Shown one piece after another: positions 52,891 to 62,399 of a stretch of DNA of 64,000 nt (positions are counted from its first letter, which is position 1; every line of letters starts with the position of its first letter). This DNA comes from a bacterium (GTDB lineage: Bacteria > DRYD01). The stretch is from NCBI GenBank assembly GCA_030549815.1, contig JAUQQQ010000009.1:13452-77451 (forward strand). Direction: 5' to 3'. Below the pieces are notes generated by a model. It searched no databases. It had not been told where the DNA came from and was given only the letters and a program-made list of their open reading frames with translations. The translations under genes were made by a program, and so were the position numbers.

Positions 52891-55800
52891 ATGAATATAG
52901 AAGTTTTATATTTAGAAAAACCACAATCGGTTATAGATATTGAAAAAATTGAAAAAGAAGTTATAGATTTCGAAAAGTTTTTTGAATACTGTTTTGGATA
53001 TAGATTAAAATCAATTCAAAGAAATTATGCAAAGAGATTTTTTGCAAACTTTTCATTTTCCGTAGTAGCACCAACAGGAACAGGTAAAACAATACTTGGT
53101 TTATTTCTCGCTTTCTATAACTCCTTTGTAAAACAAAATAAAAGCCTGCTTATTTTTCCAACCCAATTATTAGTTAAACAATCATACGACATCTTTAACA
53201 AATACTTACCAAGAATAGAAGAATATATTAAAAGAAAAATCGGGGAAGAAGAGTATTTGTTTTTTCTTAGTTTCGAAAATAAAAATAAAAAAGAAGAAAA
53301 AATAAGCAGAATAAGTAATTGTAAATTACTTTCCATAACGAACCAATTTTTGTCAAGAAGGTTTGATTTAATAGAAAATAAATATGATTACATTTTCGTA
53401 GATGATTTAGATAGTATTTCAAAGGGATCAAAAAATACTATAAGAATCCTTAAATTGTTAGGTTTTAACCAAAAAATCATCGATTTAGCGAAACAATCCT
53501 CCTTCGAAGTATCACCAGAATTAGCAAGTGAAATAGAGCAAGTGAAAGATAAAATAGGAGTTTTAGTCATATCTTCTGCAACACTGAGAAAAGGAATAAA
53601 CAGCATATTATTCAGGAAATTACTAAATTTTGACATAGGTAGCTCAATAAATTTCGTAAGAAATATAGACGATGTTTTTATCGGCAAAAAAGATATTGAA
53701 AAATTAAAGAGTATTTTAGAACAGATGGGCCCAGGAGCTATAATATTCACAACATCTCAAGAAGAAGCACAGATGTTAGAAAAAATTATACCAAACAGTA
53801 AGTTCATTACTTCCAAAAACATAAAAAAAATAGATGACTTAATCGATATATACGAAGAATTTATTGATGAAGACATTTTTACAGAAAATGAAAACGAAAA
53901 TAACGAAGAACAATCAAATAATGAAGATACCGAAACAGAAGAATTTATTGAATCTATCAATGAGAACATAAACTATCTTATAGGTATTGCATCTCCTTAT
54001 AGTATTTTAGTGAGAGGATTAGACTTACCATATAAAATAAGGTACGTAGTATTTTGGGGAATACCAAAAAGGAAAATCGACTTAAAAAATTTAGACAACT
54101 ATAGAAATCTATACCCTATTCAAAAATTACTATCAAACATTTTTTTCAAAAGAAAAATGGTTTCATTGGAAAAAATAAAAGAATTCATCAATAACATAGA
54201 ACAACCCAAAATTATTTCTTCCTTTGTTATCAAAGATAACTTTTTGTATTCAATAGATATAAAAACATACTTACAAGCATCAGGAAGATGTTCACGCATA
54301 ACCCCAAATGGTATAACAAAAGGTGTTAGTTTTATTTTTGATGATGAAATATTTCTCGAGCCATTCTCTAAAAACGCTTACTTCAACAATTTTGAAGTAA
54401 AACAAGAAATAGATATACAAAAAACAAAAGAAGAAATAGATGCAACGAGGAAAAAAGACATTTCAAACAATGGTTTTGAATTAGATTTTAAAACCTATTT
54501 AATGATAGTAGAAAGCCCTACGAAAGCAAAGCAAATTGCACAAATGTTTGGGACTCCTGGGATAACAAAAATAGGAAATGTCCAAGCTTTTGAAGTTCTA
54601 AGCCCCATTGGAGTATTAATTATTATTCCCTCTTTAGGACATGTCACAGAACTTGCTGTAGATAAAGATATTAATATAGAAGGGAACAACATATACAACG
54701 TTATTATAAATAAAAACGGAGAAATAAAAGAAGTAAAAACTTTATACTGCTCGATAAAAAAATGTAAAAATTGCAATAAAACCTTTGCATCTATATCTTC
54801 AAAATGTATATATTGTTCATCGTCGGAAATAGTAAGTAGTTTAAACAACGTTATAAGCTTAAAAACTCTAAGTTATTTTGTTGATGGAGTCTTGGTTGCC
54901 ACAGATCCTGATAGTGAAGGAGAAAAAATATCTTTCGACCTTATAAATCTAATTAATCCACAAAATCATAGCAGAATAGTTTTTAATGAAATAACAAAAA
55001 AAGCAATTATAAAAGCTTTAAGTAATCCTATAAAAATAAGGAGAGAGTTAGTTAATGCTCAACTCATAAGAAGGATAGAAGACAGATGGATAGGGTTCGC
55101 ACTAAGTAAAATTCTACAAGAAGAGATGGAAGATTATAATATTTCTGCAGGTAGGGTCCAAAGCCCAGTCCTACACTGGATCACTGAAAAATACAAAGAA
55201 TATAACGATAAGAAAAAATTTGCTATAGTAGAAGATTTTAACATACAGTTCATTAATTCAGAAATCAAAGGAGTAGCAGAATTAGAAATAAAAATTATAG
55301 ATGAATACTGGCAAAAAATCAATATACTTCCTTTTAATACTTCAGACATACTAATATTTGCTAATAATGTCCTAAAACTTAACTCCCAAGAGACTATGAA
55401 AATTTTACAAAAATTATTTGAAAATGGACTTATAACTTACCACAGAACGGATAGCTACTACATATCTGATCAAGGAATAAACATAGCTAAAGAAATATAT
55501 AATAAAAAAGGATTTTCTTTCAATTATAGGACATTTGGAGAACCACATGCACATGAAGCAATAAGAATAACAAAACCATTAGAACCAGAAGACATAAAGA
55601 TATTCTACCAAGATAAACTTTCTCCTCAAGATTTCAGAGTATATGAAATGATATTCAGGAGATTTTTAGCTTGCTTTTCCGGAGAAAATAAAGTAAAAAT
55701 AGCAAAATACAAATTTATATTAAGACAAGAAGAAAAGATAAGTGAATTAGAACAAGAAAGAATTGTAGAAGTAGATGGCTTAGGATTTGAAATATTTCCA

Positions 55801-56193
55801 TATCTTTCCTATAAAGGACAAAAATTAGAAGAAGGAAAACATAAAGTAAAGGTAAGGAATATAAAAAAACCAACAACCATGCTTTACTCACAAGCAGATA
55901 TAATTAAAATGATGAAAGAAAAAGAAATAGGAAGGCCATCAACCTACGCTTTTACAATACAAAAACTACTATCCAGAGCATATGTAATCGAAAAATTTAA
56001 CAGATTAATCCCAACCAAAAAAGGAATTAAAGTAGATCAAATACTAACAGAAAAATATTACTCTTTTGTTAATGAACAAAGAACAAAGGAATTATTAAAA
56101 AAGATAGACGAAGTAGAACAAAATATTAAAGAACCCATTAATGTAATAAAGGAATTGTTAGAAGAAACCCAACTATTCATACATACCCCATAA
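52891..56193 (+). CDS. rgy: Reverse gyrase
   Basis: 1100 residues from the ATG at 52891 (an in-frame TTG lies 15 bases upstream, inside serS). An SF2 helicase half has Walker A APTGTGKT near residue 60, VDDLDS near 170 and SSATL near 228. The type IA topoisomerase half begins near 535 with Toprim IVESPTKAKQIAQMFG, a Cys cluster (CKNCNKTF...CIYCS, about 625-645), ATDPDSEGEKI near 670 and the catalytic Tyr of TYHRTDSYYIS near 850. The usual N-terminal zinc finger is absent. It adds positive supercoils and is the hallmark of life at high temperature. Confidence 0.95.
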   Translation: MNIEVLYLEKPQSVIDIEKIEKEVIDFEKFFEYCFGYRLKSIQRNYAKRFFANFSFSVVAPTGTGKTILGLFLAFYNSFVKQNKSLLIFPTQLLVKQSYDIFNKYLPRIEEYIKRKIGEEEYLFFLSFENKNKKEEKISRISNCKLLSITNQFLSRRFDLIENKYDYIFVDDLDSISKGSKNTIRILKLLGFNQKIIDLAKQSSFEVSPELASEIEQVKDKIGVLVISSATLRKGINSILFRKLLNFDIGSSINFVRNIDDVFIGKKDIEKLKSILEQMGPGAIIFTTSQEEAQMLEKIIPNSKFITSKNIKKIDDLIDIYEEFIDEDIFTENENENNEEQSNNEDTETEEFIESINENINYLIGIASPYSILVRGLDLPYKIRYVVFWGIPKRKIDLKNLDNYRNLYPIQKLLSNIFFKRKMVSLEKIKEFINNIEQPKIISSFVIKDNFLYSIDIKTYLQASGRCSRITPNGITKGVSFIFDDEIFLEPFSKNAYFNNFEVKQEIDIQKTKEEIDATRKKDISNNGFELDFKTYLMIVESPTKAKQIAQMFGTPGITKIGNVQAFEVLSPIGVLIIIPSLGHVTELAVDKDINIEGNNIYNVIINKNGEIKEVKTLYCSIKKCKNCNKTFASISSKCIYCSSSEIVSSLNNVISLKTLSYFVDGVLVATDPDSEGEKISFDLINLINPQNHSRIVFNEITKKAIIKALSNPIKIRRELVNAQLIRRIEDRWIGFALSKILQEEMEDYNISAGRVQSPVLHWITEKYKEYNDKKKFAIVEDFNIQFINSEIKGVAELEIKIIDEYWQKINILPFNTSDILIFANNVLKLNSQETMKILQKLFENGLITYHRTDSYYISDQGINIAKEIYNKKGFSFNYRTFGEPHAHEAIRITKPLEPEDIKIFYQDKLSPQDFRVYEMIFRRFLACFSGENKVKIAKYKFILRQEEKISELEQERIVEVDGLGFEIFPYLSYKGQKLEEGKHKVKVRNIKKPTTMLYSQADIIKMMKEKEIGRPSTYAFTIQKLLSRAYVIEKFNRLIPTKKGIKVDQILTEKYYSFVNEQRTKELLKKIDEVEQNIKEPINVIKELLEETQLFIHTP

Positions 56194-56273
56194 TCACACA
56201 AAACATAAAAATACTTTTTTGTTAAACGCTAAGTAAAAAGGAAAGAATAATTGATTGTCAAAGAATTTTATTG

Positions 56274-56885
56274 ATGAATATTATATCAATTGAAGGAGCA
56301 GATGGAAGTGGAAAGTCAACAATATCATCCATTTTATATAACAAACTTAAAAGTTCAGGAAAAAATGTGGAAAAATATCACGAACCCTTATTTTTTACCG
56401 AAGAAATCTATAATACAGACATAAGTAATTCAAAATATCTTTTCCTCCTTTTTCTAACATCTCGAAAAAAACTAATTCAAAACATAAAGTCCGAAAAAAA
56501 TAAAATTTTAATTTTTGATAGATATATTGATAGCACAGTTGTATATCAAGTCCTATTTGAAAAAGTTATAGATTTTAATACATTTATTCATTTACATAAG
56601 GAAATAATCTTTGAAGGTAAAGATCTTTTTCCAGATATAACTTTCATTCTAGAAGCAAATATCGATGATCTAAAACAAAGAATAATACAAAAAAATAGGT
56701 CAAAACTTTTTGATAAATCAAATATTGAATACATACAAGACTTGTATAGGAAATTACCATACTTATTTTCTAACCGTATTTTTTACTTTTTTAACACATC
56801 AGAAAATAGTCCAGAGTATGTAGCAAACCAAATAGTAAAAATTATAAACCAAAAAATATTAATCGGAGGTAAGAATGGTATATAA
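56274..56885 (+). CDS. tmk: Thymidylate kinase
   Basis: 203 residues from ATG 56274. P-loop IEGADGSGKSTISS at the N-terminus, the KYHEP substrate loop (EP), FDRYIDSTVVYQ (DRY motif) and the LID segment LKQRIIQKNR. It phosphorylates dTMP to dTDP. It follows reverse gyrase by about 80 bases and overlaps the next gene by 11 bases. Confidence 0.93.
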   Translation: MNIISIEGADGSGKSTISSILYNKLKSSGKNVEKYHEPLFFTEEIYNTDISNSKYLFLLFLTSRKKLIQNIKSEKNKILIFDRYIDSTVVYQVLFEKVIDFNTFIHLHKEIIFEGKDLFPDITFILEANIDDLKQRIIQKNRSKLFDKSNIEYIQDLYRKLPYLFSNRIFYFFNTSENSPEYVANQIVKIINQKILIGGKNGI

Positions 56886-58179
56886 AAACATAAAAAAATT
56901 ATTTCACTCAAAAATTTTAAAAATATTACTAACAATTCTTTTTTATTTTTCCTTAGTATCATTTACAGACAATTATGGTAATGTGATAGAGATAATTCCG
57001 CAAGCTTCAAAAAACCAGGTTAACTTAGGAGAAACCTTTTACTTAACGATTAATATAAACTTTAAAAGTCCTTCCAAAACTGCTTGGTATGTAGAAGATA
57101 ACTTTAAATTAATGAAGATTGAGGAATTTCTTAATAATTTCACAGTTATATCTCGTTCAGTTGAAAGAAAACTAACCCAAACTAACGATTACGATATAAT
57201 GGATTTAACCTATACTTATGTTTTACAAGCAAGACAAGTTGGAGACTTCACATTAAAAGATATAGGTTTGCTTTACACGATAAACTCTAACAATCAAAAA
57301 ATTAGTAAATTTGCTCCAATGGATAATAGTAGATCCATAACGATAAAGGTTCTTTCTTCAACTCTTCCCCCACAGCCACAGCCACAACCTCAACCACAAC
57401 CTCAACCACAGCCTCAACCACAACCTCAACCACAGCCTCAACCACAGCCGCAGCCGCAGCCTCAACCACAGCCGCAGCCGCAGCCTCAACCACAGCCGCA
57501 GCCGCAGCCTCAGCCATATCCTCAACCTCAACCATATCCTCAACCTCAACCATATACAACAACACCACAAACAACATCTCCAACTATAAATCCACCAACA
57601 ACAGATCAACCAGAAAATAATATCATAAATATCGCATTGATAATACTTGCAGCAATAATAGGATTGGTTATAATAGGTGTATCACTTTATTGGTTATACA
57701 AAATATTAAGCAATAATCCACAAACAATAGAAAAACAAGAAAGTCAAGAAACTGTAATGACAGTAGATAAATTTTCATCACAAGCAGAAAATTTAATAGA
57801 AAAAATAAACCCCATAGATTATTCAAAAATAAATTTTAATACCAAATTAGATGAAATTCAAAAAAGTTTGAAACTAAAAAAATATAATCAATTATCAAAC
57901 GATTTAGTAATAGTAGGACAATACTTGATAAACAAAATTAACAAAATAACAAATCAAACAAATTTCAGGGATTCATTAGAAAAATTGTATTTCATAGGAA
58001 GGAATGATATAGCAGAAGAATTTGTTGATACATATAATAAAATAATTGAACTATCGTATTATGATAATGATGAAACAGGATTATTCAAGATTTCAGAATC
58101 GGATTTAGAAAATAAAGTTAATTTGATCGTAGACAAATTAAGACACCTAAACAGTATGATAAATACTTTGAAAGTTTAA
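56875..58179 (+). CDS. Exported protein with Pro-Gln repeat linker and membrane helix
   Basis: 434 residues, start ATG with GGAGGT upstream. A signal peptide or anchor (ILLTILFYFSLVSF, about 15-30) is followed by an Ig-like domain (QASKNQVNLGETFYLTININ; QARQVGDFTL), reminiscent of BatD oxygen-tolerance proteins. Residues 166-227 are a long Pro-Gln/Pro-Tyr dipeptide tract, then a membrane helix (IALIILAAIIGLVIIGVSLYW) and a helical cytoplasmic tail. The PQ tract could span the periplasm or cell wall as a stiff rod. It lies between tmk and trmD and overlaps tmk by 11 bases. The function is unknown. Confidence 0.7.
   Translation: MVYKNIKKLFHSKILKILLTILFYFSLVSFTDNYGNVIEIIPQASKNQVNLGETFYLTININFKSPSKTAWYVEDNFKLMKIEEFLNNFTVISRSVERKLTQTNDYDIMDLTYTYVLQARQVGDFTLKDIGLLYTINSNNQKISKFAPMDNSRSITIKVLSSTLPPQPQPQPQPQPQPQPQPQPQPQPQPQPQPQPQPQPQPQPQPQPQPQPQPYPQPQPYPQPQPYTTTPQTTSPTINPPTTDQPENNIINIALIILAAIIGLVIIGVSLYWLYKILSNNPQTIEKQESQETVMTVDKFSSQAENLIEKINPIDYSKINFNTKLDEIQKSLKLKKYNQLSNDLVIVGQYLINKINKITNQTNFRDSLEKLYFIGRNDIAEEFVDTYNKIIELSYYDNDETGLFKISESDLENKVNLIVDKLRHLNSMINTLKV
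57370..57555 (+). repeat. GC-rich tandem repeat encoding a (Pro-Gln)n tract
   Basis: 186 bases of CCA/CCG/CCT alternating with CAG/CAA, in nested units such as CCACAGCCTCAA and CCGCAGCCGCAGCCTCAA. It encodes about 28 Pro-Gln pairs and three Pro-Tyr pairs. GC content is far above that of the flanks, and unit order varies, as expected for a slippage- and recombination-prone tract. Confidence 0.95.
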
Positions 58180-58197
58180 TAAATCATTTTTGATCAA

Positions 58198-58974
58198 ATG
58201 ATAATAAAGTTCTTAACCATCTTTCCTCAATTGGTGCATTCTTTAATTGATAATCTTTCATCAATGAAAAGGGCCAAAAAAAGAACAAATATAGAATTCC
58301 AAGTAATAAACATAAGGGATTTTGCACAAGATAAACACAAACAAATCGACGATTACGCTTATGGTATTGGCAAAGGAATGATTTTAAAGTTCGATGTTTT
58401 GTATAGGACACTTGAGGAAGCAAAAAAAAATTTAAAAAATCCTTACATAATATTACCATCTCCAAGAGGAAAAATAATAAATAAAAAAATGGTTAAGGAG
58501 TTAGTTTGTAAAGAAGAATTAATTTTTATATGTCCAAATTACGAAGGAGTAGATGATAGAATTCTTAGATTCATAAATGAAGAGATATCAATAGGAGATT
58601 ATGTTATAAGTTCTGGCGAATTGGCTTCATTCGTAATTTTAGAAGCAATTATAAGATACAAAGACGAAAAAGTAGTAAATAGAGATAATTTGATAGATGA
58701 TAGTTTCAATTATATGGGATTTGATTTTCTTTTAGAAGCAATGCAATACACAAGGCCTCGAGAGTTTACAGTAAATGGTATATCAATAAAAGTCCCATCA
58801 ATATTATTTTCAGGCAACCATCAAAAAATAAAAGAATTCTTATTAGCAGAATCTATAGAGATAACAATACACAAAAAACCAGGATTATTCAAATCTTTTC
58901 TTAATAAATACGAAAAAAAGATAGATAAAAAAATTCTCTTTGAGGCAGTAATGAATAGCGTAATACCTTCATGA
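58198..58974 (+). CDS. trmD: tRNA (guanine-37-N1) methyltransferase
   Basis: 258 residues, normal length. IIKFLTIFPQLV at the N-terminus, YGIGKGMILK (family form YGGGxGM), LPSPRGKIINKKM, CPNYEGVDDRI and IGDYVISSGELASFVILEA form the trefoil-knot SAM site, and YTRPREF follows. It methylates G37 next to the anticodon and prevents frameshifting. It overlaps the PriA-like gene by four bases. Confidence 0.94.
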   Translation: MIIKFLTIFPQLVHSLIDNLSSMKRAKKRTNIEFQVINIRDFAQDKHKQIDDYAYGIGKGMILKFDVLYRTLEEAKKNLKNPYIILPSPRGKIINKKMVKELVCKEELIFICPNYEGVDDRILRFINEEISIGDYVISSGELASFVILEAIIRYKDEKVVNRDNLIDDSFNYMGFDFLLEAMQYTRPREFTVNGISIKVPSILFSGNHQKIKEFLLAESIEITIHKKPGLFKSFLNKYEKKIDKKILFEAVMNSVIPS

Positions 58975-60545
58975 TACTACTTTTGTTTAAATCCAAAATT
59001 GCTCTGGAAATAGAAGACAATAGCTTTGAAGAAAATACACTCTTTGTCGTTAAATTAAAAAATTCCTATTTCTTAGGAATGCCAATAAAATACAATCTAC
59101 AAAACAACATACCAAGAAAGATAATAAAACTCAAAAAAGTAAACATAGTGGATAAATTGAAAATCAATAATCTAAATCTTATAACCAAAACTTTCTTAAG
59201 ATTAATAAAATACTTTAACGATGAAAAAGCAATGATAAGGTATCTTTATTTAGGGTTGGAAAAGATAATCCTTACGTTGGTAAAATTTGAGCAAATTTTA
59301 AAAATCGAAACAAGCGGAATTATCAACGTATCGGAAAACGATAAAATAAAAGATAATAGAAAAAGTAAAATAAAGTTAGTAGAACATAATTACTTAGAAA
59401 ACAAAACTACGATAAAAATATTAGTTAAAAGTATATCAAAACAAAACCTAAAAAAAATAAAAAGAAAGTTAGAAAAGAAGATAAACAAAAAGAGAATAAT
59501 AAAATACCAAATAGATTATTACTTTGAATTGGGAAATCAAATTTTGTTCGATTTAATTAACCTTATGAAGAAAAACCAAAAATTATTAATAGTAAATGAC
59601 TTAGAAAAAATAGAAAGAGAAAAAATAGAAGAGAATTGTTTAGATAAGAGTGGAAAAATTTGGAAAGAAAATGACATAATAGATTTAGGTAACGATTTTT
59701 TTGTTTTTCCAATGTTTGGTATAATACTGTCAGAATTTTTCTCAGAAATTATCATAACAAATTATTCTAAACAAGTGATAAAATTAATAAAAATACCGTT
59801 AAAAAGTAAAATAATTGTTGACCCCAATAATAAACTATTATCCTTGCTTTTCAAAGATAGGATAGAAAAATGTGATAAAGAGTTTCTGATAAATTCTTTC
59901 GAAATTATAAAGTCAAAGTTGATATTTGATAATTTTACATTAAATGAATTAAAAGAATATCTTTACAGTAATAGAAAATCAAAATTAGTTATTTTTTCTT
60001 TTTTTGATAGTTTTCAAAAGTTTTATTGTGATTACTGTGGAAATATTCCTTATTGTGAGATGTGTAATGAAAAGTTGAAAGTTGATAAAAAGTCAAAAGA
60101 GGGAAAAATCAGATTAGTTTGCCACAAATGTAAAGTTAAGTATGATACATTTAACTGTCAATATTGTGGGAAATATAGATGGAGATTATGGGTAAGAAAT
60201 TACAAAGAAGAGTTTAAAGATTTTGAAAAAATATTTATTGGGAATAATGATGCAAAGTTCGTACCAACAAATTTTTCGTGTTTTGTTCCTAAGAATGAAA
60301 AAATAATCTTCATTATCGATTATTTTTCACTTTACAAACCATTTATAATCAAGGAGCTTAATATTTGGTATATTCTTTTAAAAATAGTTAATGAGACAAA
60401 AGTTGAAAACATATTATTTATGAATGCTGAAGAGTTCAATGTATTTGATTACTTTAAGAATTTCATTTACAGCCCCGACGAAGTTTCCAAAAGGATAGAA
60501 GAATTAATAGAATTAGAAAGAAGAATAAGATTAGTAAAAAATTAA
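58971..60545 (+). CDS. PriA-like primosomal protein without a helicase core
   Basis: 524 residues. The N-terminus (FLGMPIKYN region) resembles the PriA 3'-DNA-binding domain. Residues about 352-405 hold the PriA zinc-binding array, CDYCGNIPYCEMC followed by CHKC and CQYCG (CxxC repeats). Between them the chain lacks Walker A (GxGKT), DEAH and the SF2 motifs; the equivalent region is only hydrophobic and Lys-rich. It therefore looks like a degenerate PriA that may load the replisome without unwinding DNA. It starts in the last four bases of trmD and ends in a terminator. Confidence 0.68.
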   Translation: MILLLFKSKIALEIEDNSFEENTLFVVKLKNSYFLGMPIKYNLQNNIPRKIIKLKKVNIVDKLKINNLNLITKTFLRLIKYFNDEKAMIRYLYLGLEKIILTLVKFEQILKIETSGIINVSENDKIKDNRKSKIKLVEHNYLENKTTIKILVKSISKQNLKKIKRKLEKKINKKRIIKYQIDYYFELGNQILFDLINLMKKNQKLLIVNDLEKIEREKIEENCLDKSGKIWKENDIIDLGNDFFVFPMFGIILSEFFSEIIITNYSKQVIKLIKIPLKSKIIVDPNNKLLSLLFKDRIEKCDKEFLINSFEIIKSKLIFDNFTLNELKEYLYSNRKSKLVIFSFFDSFQKFYCDYCGNIPYCEMCNEKLKVDKKSKEGKIRLVCHKCKVKYDTFNCQYCGKYRWRLWVRNYKEEFKDFEKIFIGNNDAKFVPTNFSCFVPKNEKIIFIIDYFSLYKPFIIKELNIWYILLKIVNETKVENILFMNAEEFNVFDYFKNFIYSPDEVSKRIEELIELERRIRLVKN

Positions 60546-60578
60546 GTTTTCGAGCTTAATACTTTTTACTGTTTTTTC
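60541..60578 (+). terminator. Intrinsic terminator after the PriA-like gene
   Basis: ATTAAGTT / AGCTTAAT stem of eight pairs (one G-U) closed by a TTCG tetraloop at 60549-60552, followed by ACTTTTTACTGTTTTTT. The stem includes the stop codon of the gene. Confidence 0.65.
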
Positions 60579-60729
60579 AACTATATACAACATCCAGTAA
60601 AATACCTTTGGTGTTAAATTAAATAATATTCTTTATCAGTATTTTCAATAATAAAAAGGTAAGGTAGACTTGAATTTGTAAATATAAAATGTAGGGAATT
60701 TTGTAAAATTTTGGGGAATGTCAATTATA

Positions 60730-62265
60730 ATGAAAAAGCTACCAATTGGTATAAGCAGTTTTGAAGAAATAAGAACTGAAGGTTACTACTACGTCGATAA
60801 AACACATTTTGTAAAAAAATTAGTTGATGAAGGAAAATATTATTTTTTATCTCGTCCCAGACGCTTTGGTAAAAGCCTTTTTGTTGATACTCTAAAATCT
60901 GCCTTCGAAGCAAAAAAAGAATTATTTACAGGGTTGTATCTCGAAAACAACTGGAATTGGAACCAAAATTATCCAGTTATTAGAATTTCTTTCGCAAAAG
61001 ATACATTAAGTGTTGATGACTTAAAAAATAGGATCAGCTCAATACTAAAGGAAAAAGCAACACAAGAACACATAGAAATAGAAGAAAGCAAAAGCATAGG
61101 AACAATGTTAGAAAATTTAGTCAAAAAACTATATACAAAAAATAATAAAAAAGTAGTACTATTAGTAGATGAATACGATAAAGCTATTTTAGATAACATA
61201 GAACATAGAGAAAAAGCAGAAACTATCAGAAAAGAATTGAAAGAATTCTACTCTGTATTAAAAGACCTTGATCAATATTTAAAGTTTGTCTTTATTACAG
61301 GAATAAGCAAGTTCGCCAAAATCTCTCTTTTTAGGGGTTTTGGGGCCCCGGTTTGTGGGTTAAACCAATTAGAAGATATTAGCCTAAACCAAGAATATGG
61401 CGATATATGCGGATACACTGAAAAAGAATTATTGTTTACATTTGGAGAAAGAATAAAGGAACAAGAGATAGAAGGCATACGAAACTGGTATAACGGCTAC
61501 TGGTGGTTAAGTAGCAAAATTTACAATCCTTTCGATGTCTTGCTTTATTTAAAAAATAAATCTTATAGCAGCTATTGGTACGAAACTGGAAATCCTGAAG
61601 TATTAATAAAACTCATAAAACATAATAAGTACGAAATTCCTAATTTGGAATTGATGTTGTCTGAAGAAGACTTAAACAGAGTTGATGTAGACAAAATAAG
61701 CATAGAAGCTTTAATGTTCCAAACAGGATATTTAACAATACACAAAGTAAAAGAAGAATACAGTAGAAAGTTTTATAAATTAAAATTTCCCAATAAAGAA
61801 GTACAAATTAGCTTTAATGAAAACTTGTTAAGAGAGTTCTTAAAAGATTGGAAAGGTGAAGATAGTGAAATCAATCCTTTACGAAAAGCTTTGGAAAATT
61901 TTGATACACAAGAAATAGAATTTAGAATTAATAAACTCCTTGAAAATATACCCTATGATTTATATGGAAACGATGAAAAAAGTATAAAATCATTCCTGTA
62001 TGTTTATTTGTATTCTACAGGATTTGAATGTAATGCAGAATTGCATACCAAATTGGGAAGAATTGATATTATTCTTAAGACTCCCAACAAAAAAATATAC
62101 ATTTTCGAAATTAAGATAGATAAAGATGAAGAAAAAGCACTAAAACAAATAAAAAATAAAGAATATTATGCTAAGTATACTTTAGAAGAAAATGTAATAA
62201 TATGTGGAATGAATTTTAATACTAAAAAAAGAAAAATGTATTATATGTGGGAAACTATACAATAA
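60730..62265 (+). CDS. AAA-ATPase / PD-(D/E)XK nuclease family protein, copy 1
   Basis: 511 residues from ATG 60730, matched to the starts of copies 2 and 3; the frame opens at 60718. The AAA-ATPase-like domain has the modified P-loop SRPRRFGKSLFVDTLKS near residue 37-53 and Walker B VVLLVDEYDKAIL near 140. The C-terminal nuclease-like domain (DUF1703) has the core LGRIDIILKTPNKKIYIFEI with Asp and Glu-x-Lys. Such proteins are common in multicopy in several anaerobes; their job is unknown. Compared with copy 2 it carries a seven-residue insert (RGFGAPVC for S) from a 21-bp GC-rich insertion at 61335-61355. It lacks the GAAAGGTGG ribosome site of the other copies. Confidence 0.88.
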   Translation: MKKLPIGISSFEEIRTEGYYYVDKTHFVKKLVDEGKYYFLSRPRRFGKSLFVDTLKSAFEAKKELFTGLYLENNWNWNQNYPVIRISFAKDTLSVDDLKNRISSILKEKATQEHIEIEESKSIGTMLENLVKKLYTKNNKKVVLLVDEYDKAILDNIEHREKAETIRKELKEFYSVLKDLDQYLKFVFITGISKFAKISLFRGFGAPVCGLNQLEDISLNQEYGDICGYTEKELLFTFGERIKEQEIEGIRNWYNGYWWLSSKIYNPFDVLLYLKNKSYSSYWYETGNPEVLIKLIKHNKYEIPNLELMLSEEDLNRVDVDKISIEALMFQTGYLTIHKVKEEYSRKFYKLKFPNKEVQISFNENLLREFLKDWKGEDSEINPLRKALENFDTQEIEFRINKLLENIPYDLYGNDEKSIKSFLYVYLYSTGFECNAELHTKLGRIDIILKTPNKKIYIFEIKIDKDEEKALKQIKNKEYYAKYTLEENVIICGMNFNTKKRKMYYMWETIQ

Positions 62266-62272
62266 GTACTCA

Positions 62273-62399
62273 GAAAGGTGGTTTATATGAAAAAGCTACC
62301 AATTGGTATAAGCAGTTTTGAAGAAATAAGAACTGAAGGTTACTACTATGTCGATAAAACACATTTTGTTAAAAAATTAGTTGATGAAGGGAAATACTA
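62273..62399 (+). repeat. 127-bp direct repeat, first copy
   Basis: Identical over its full visible length to 63874-64000. It covers the GAAAGGTGG ribosome site and the first 38 codons of the ATPase genes, and the match may continue beyond the window. Confidence 0.95.

Noticed and set aside
57358-57609. Long minus-strand frame rich in Leu, Arg and Trp opposite the Pro-Gln tract
   Set aside because: It is the complement of the PQ repeat, with no ribosome site or other protein features.
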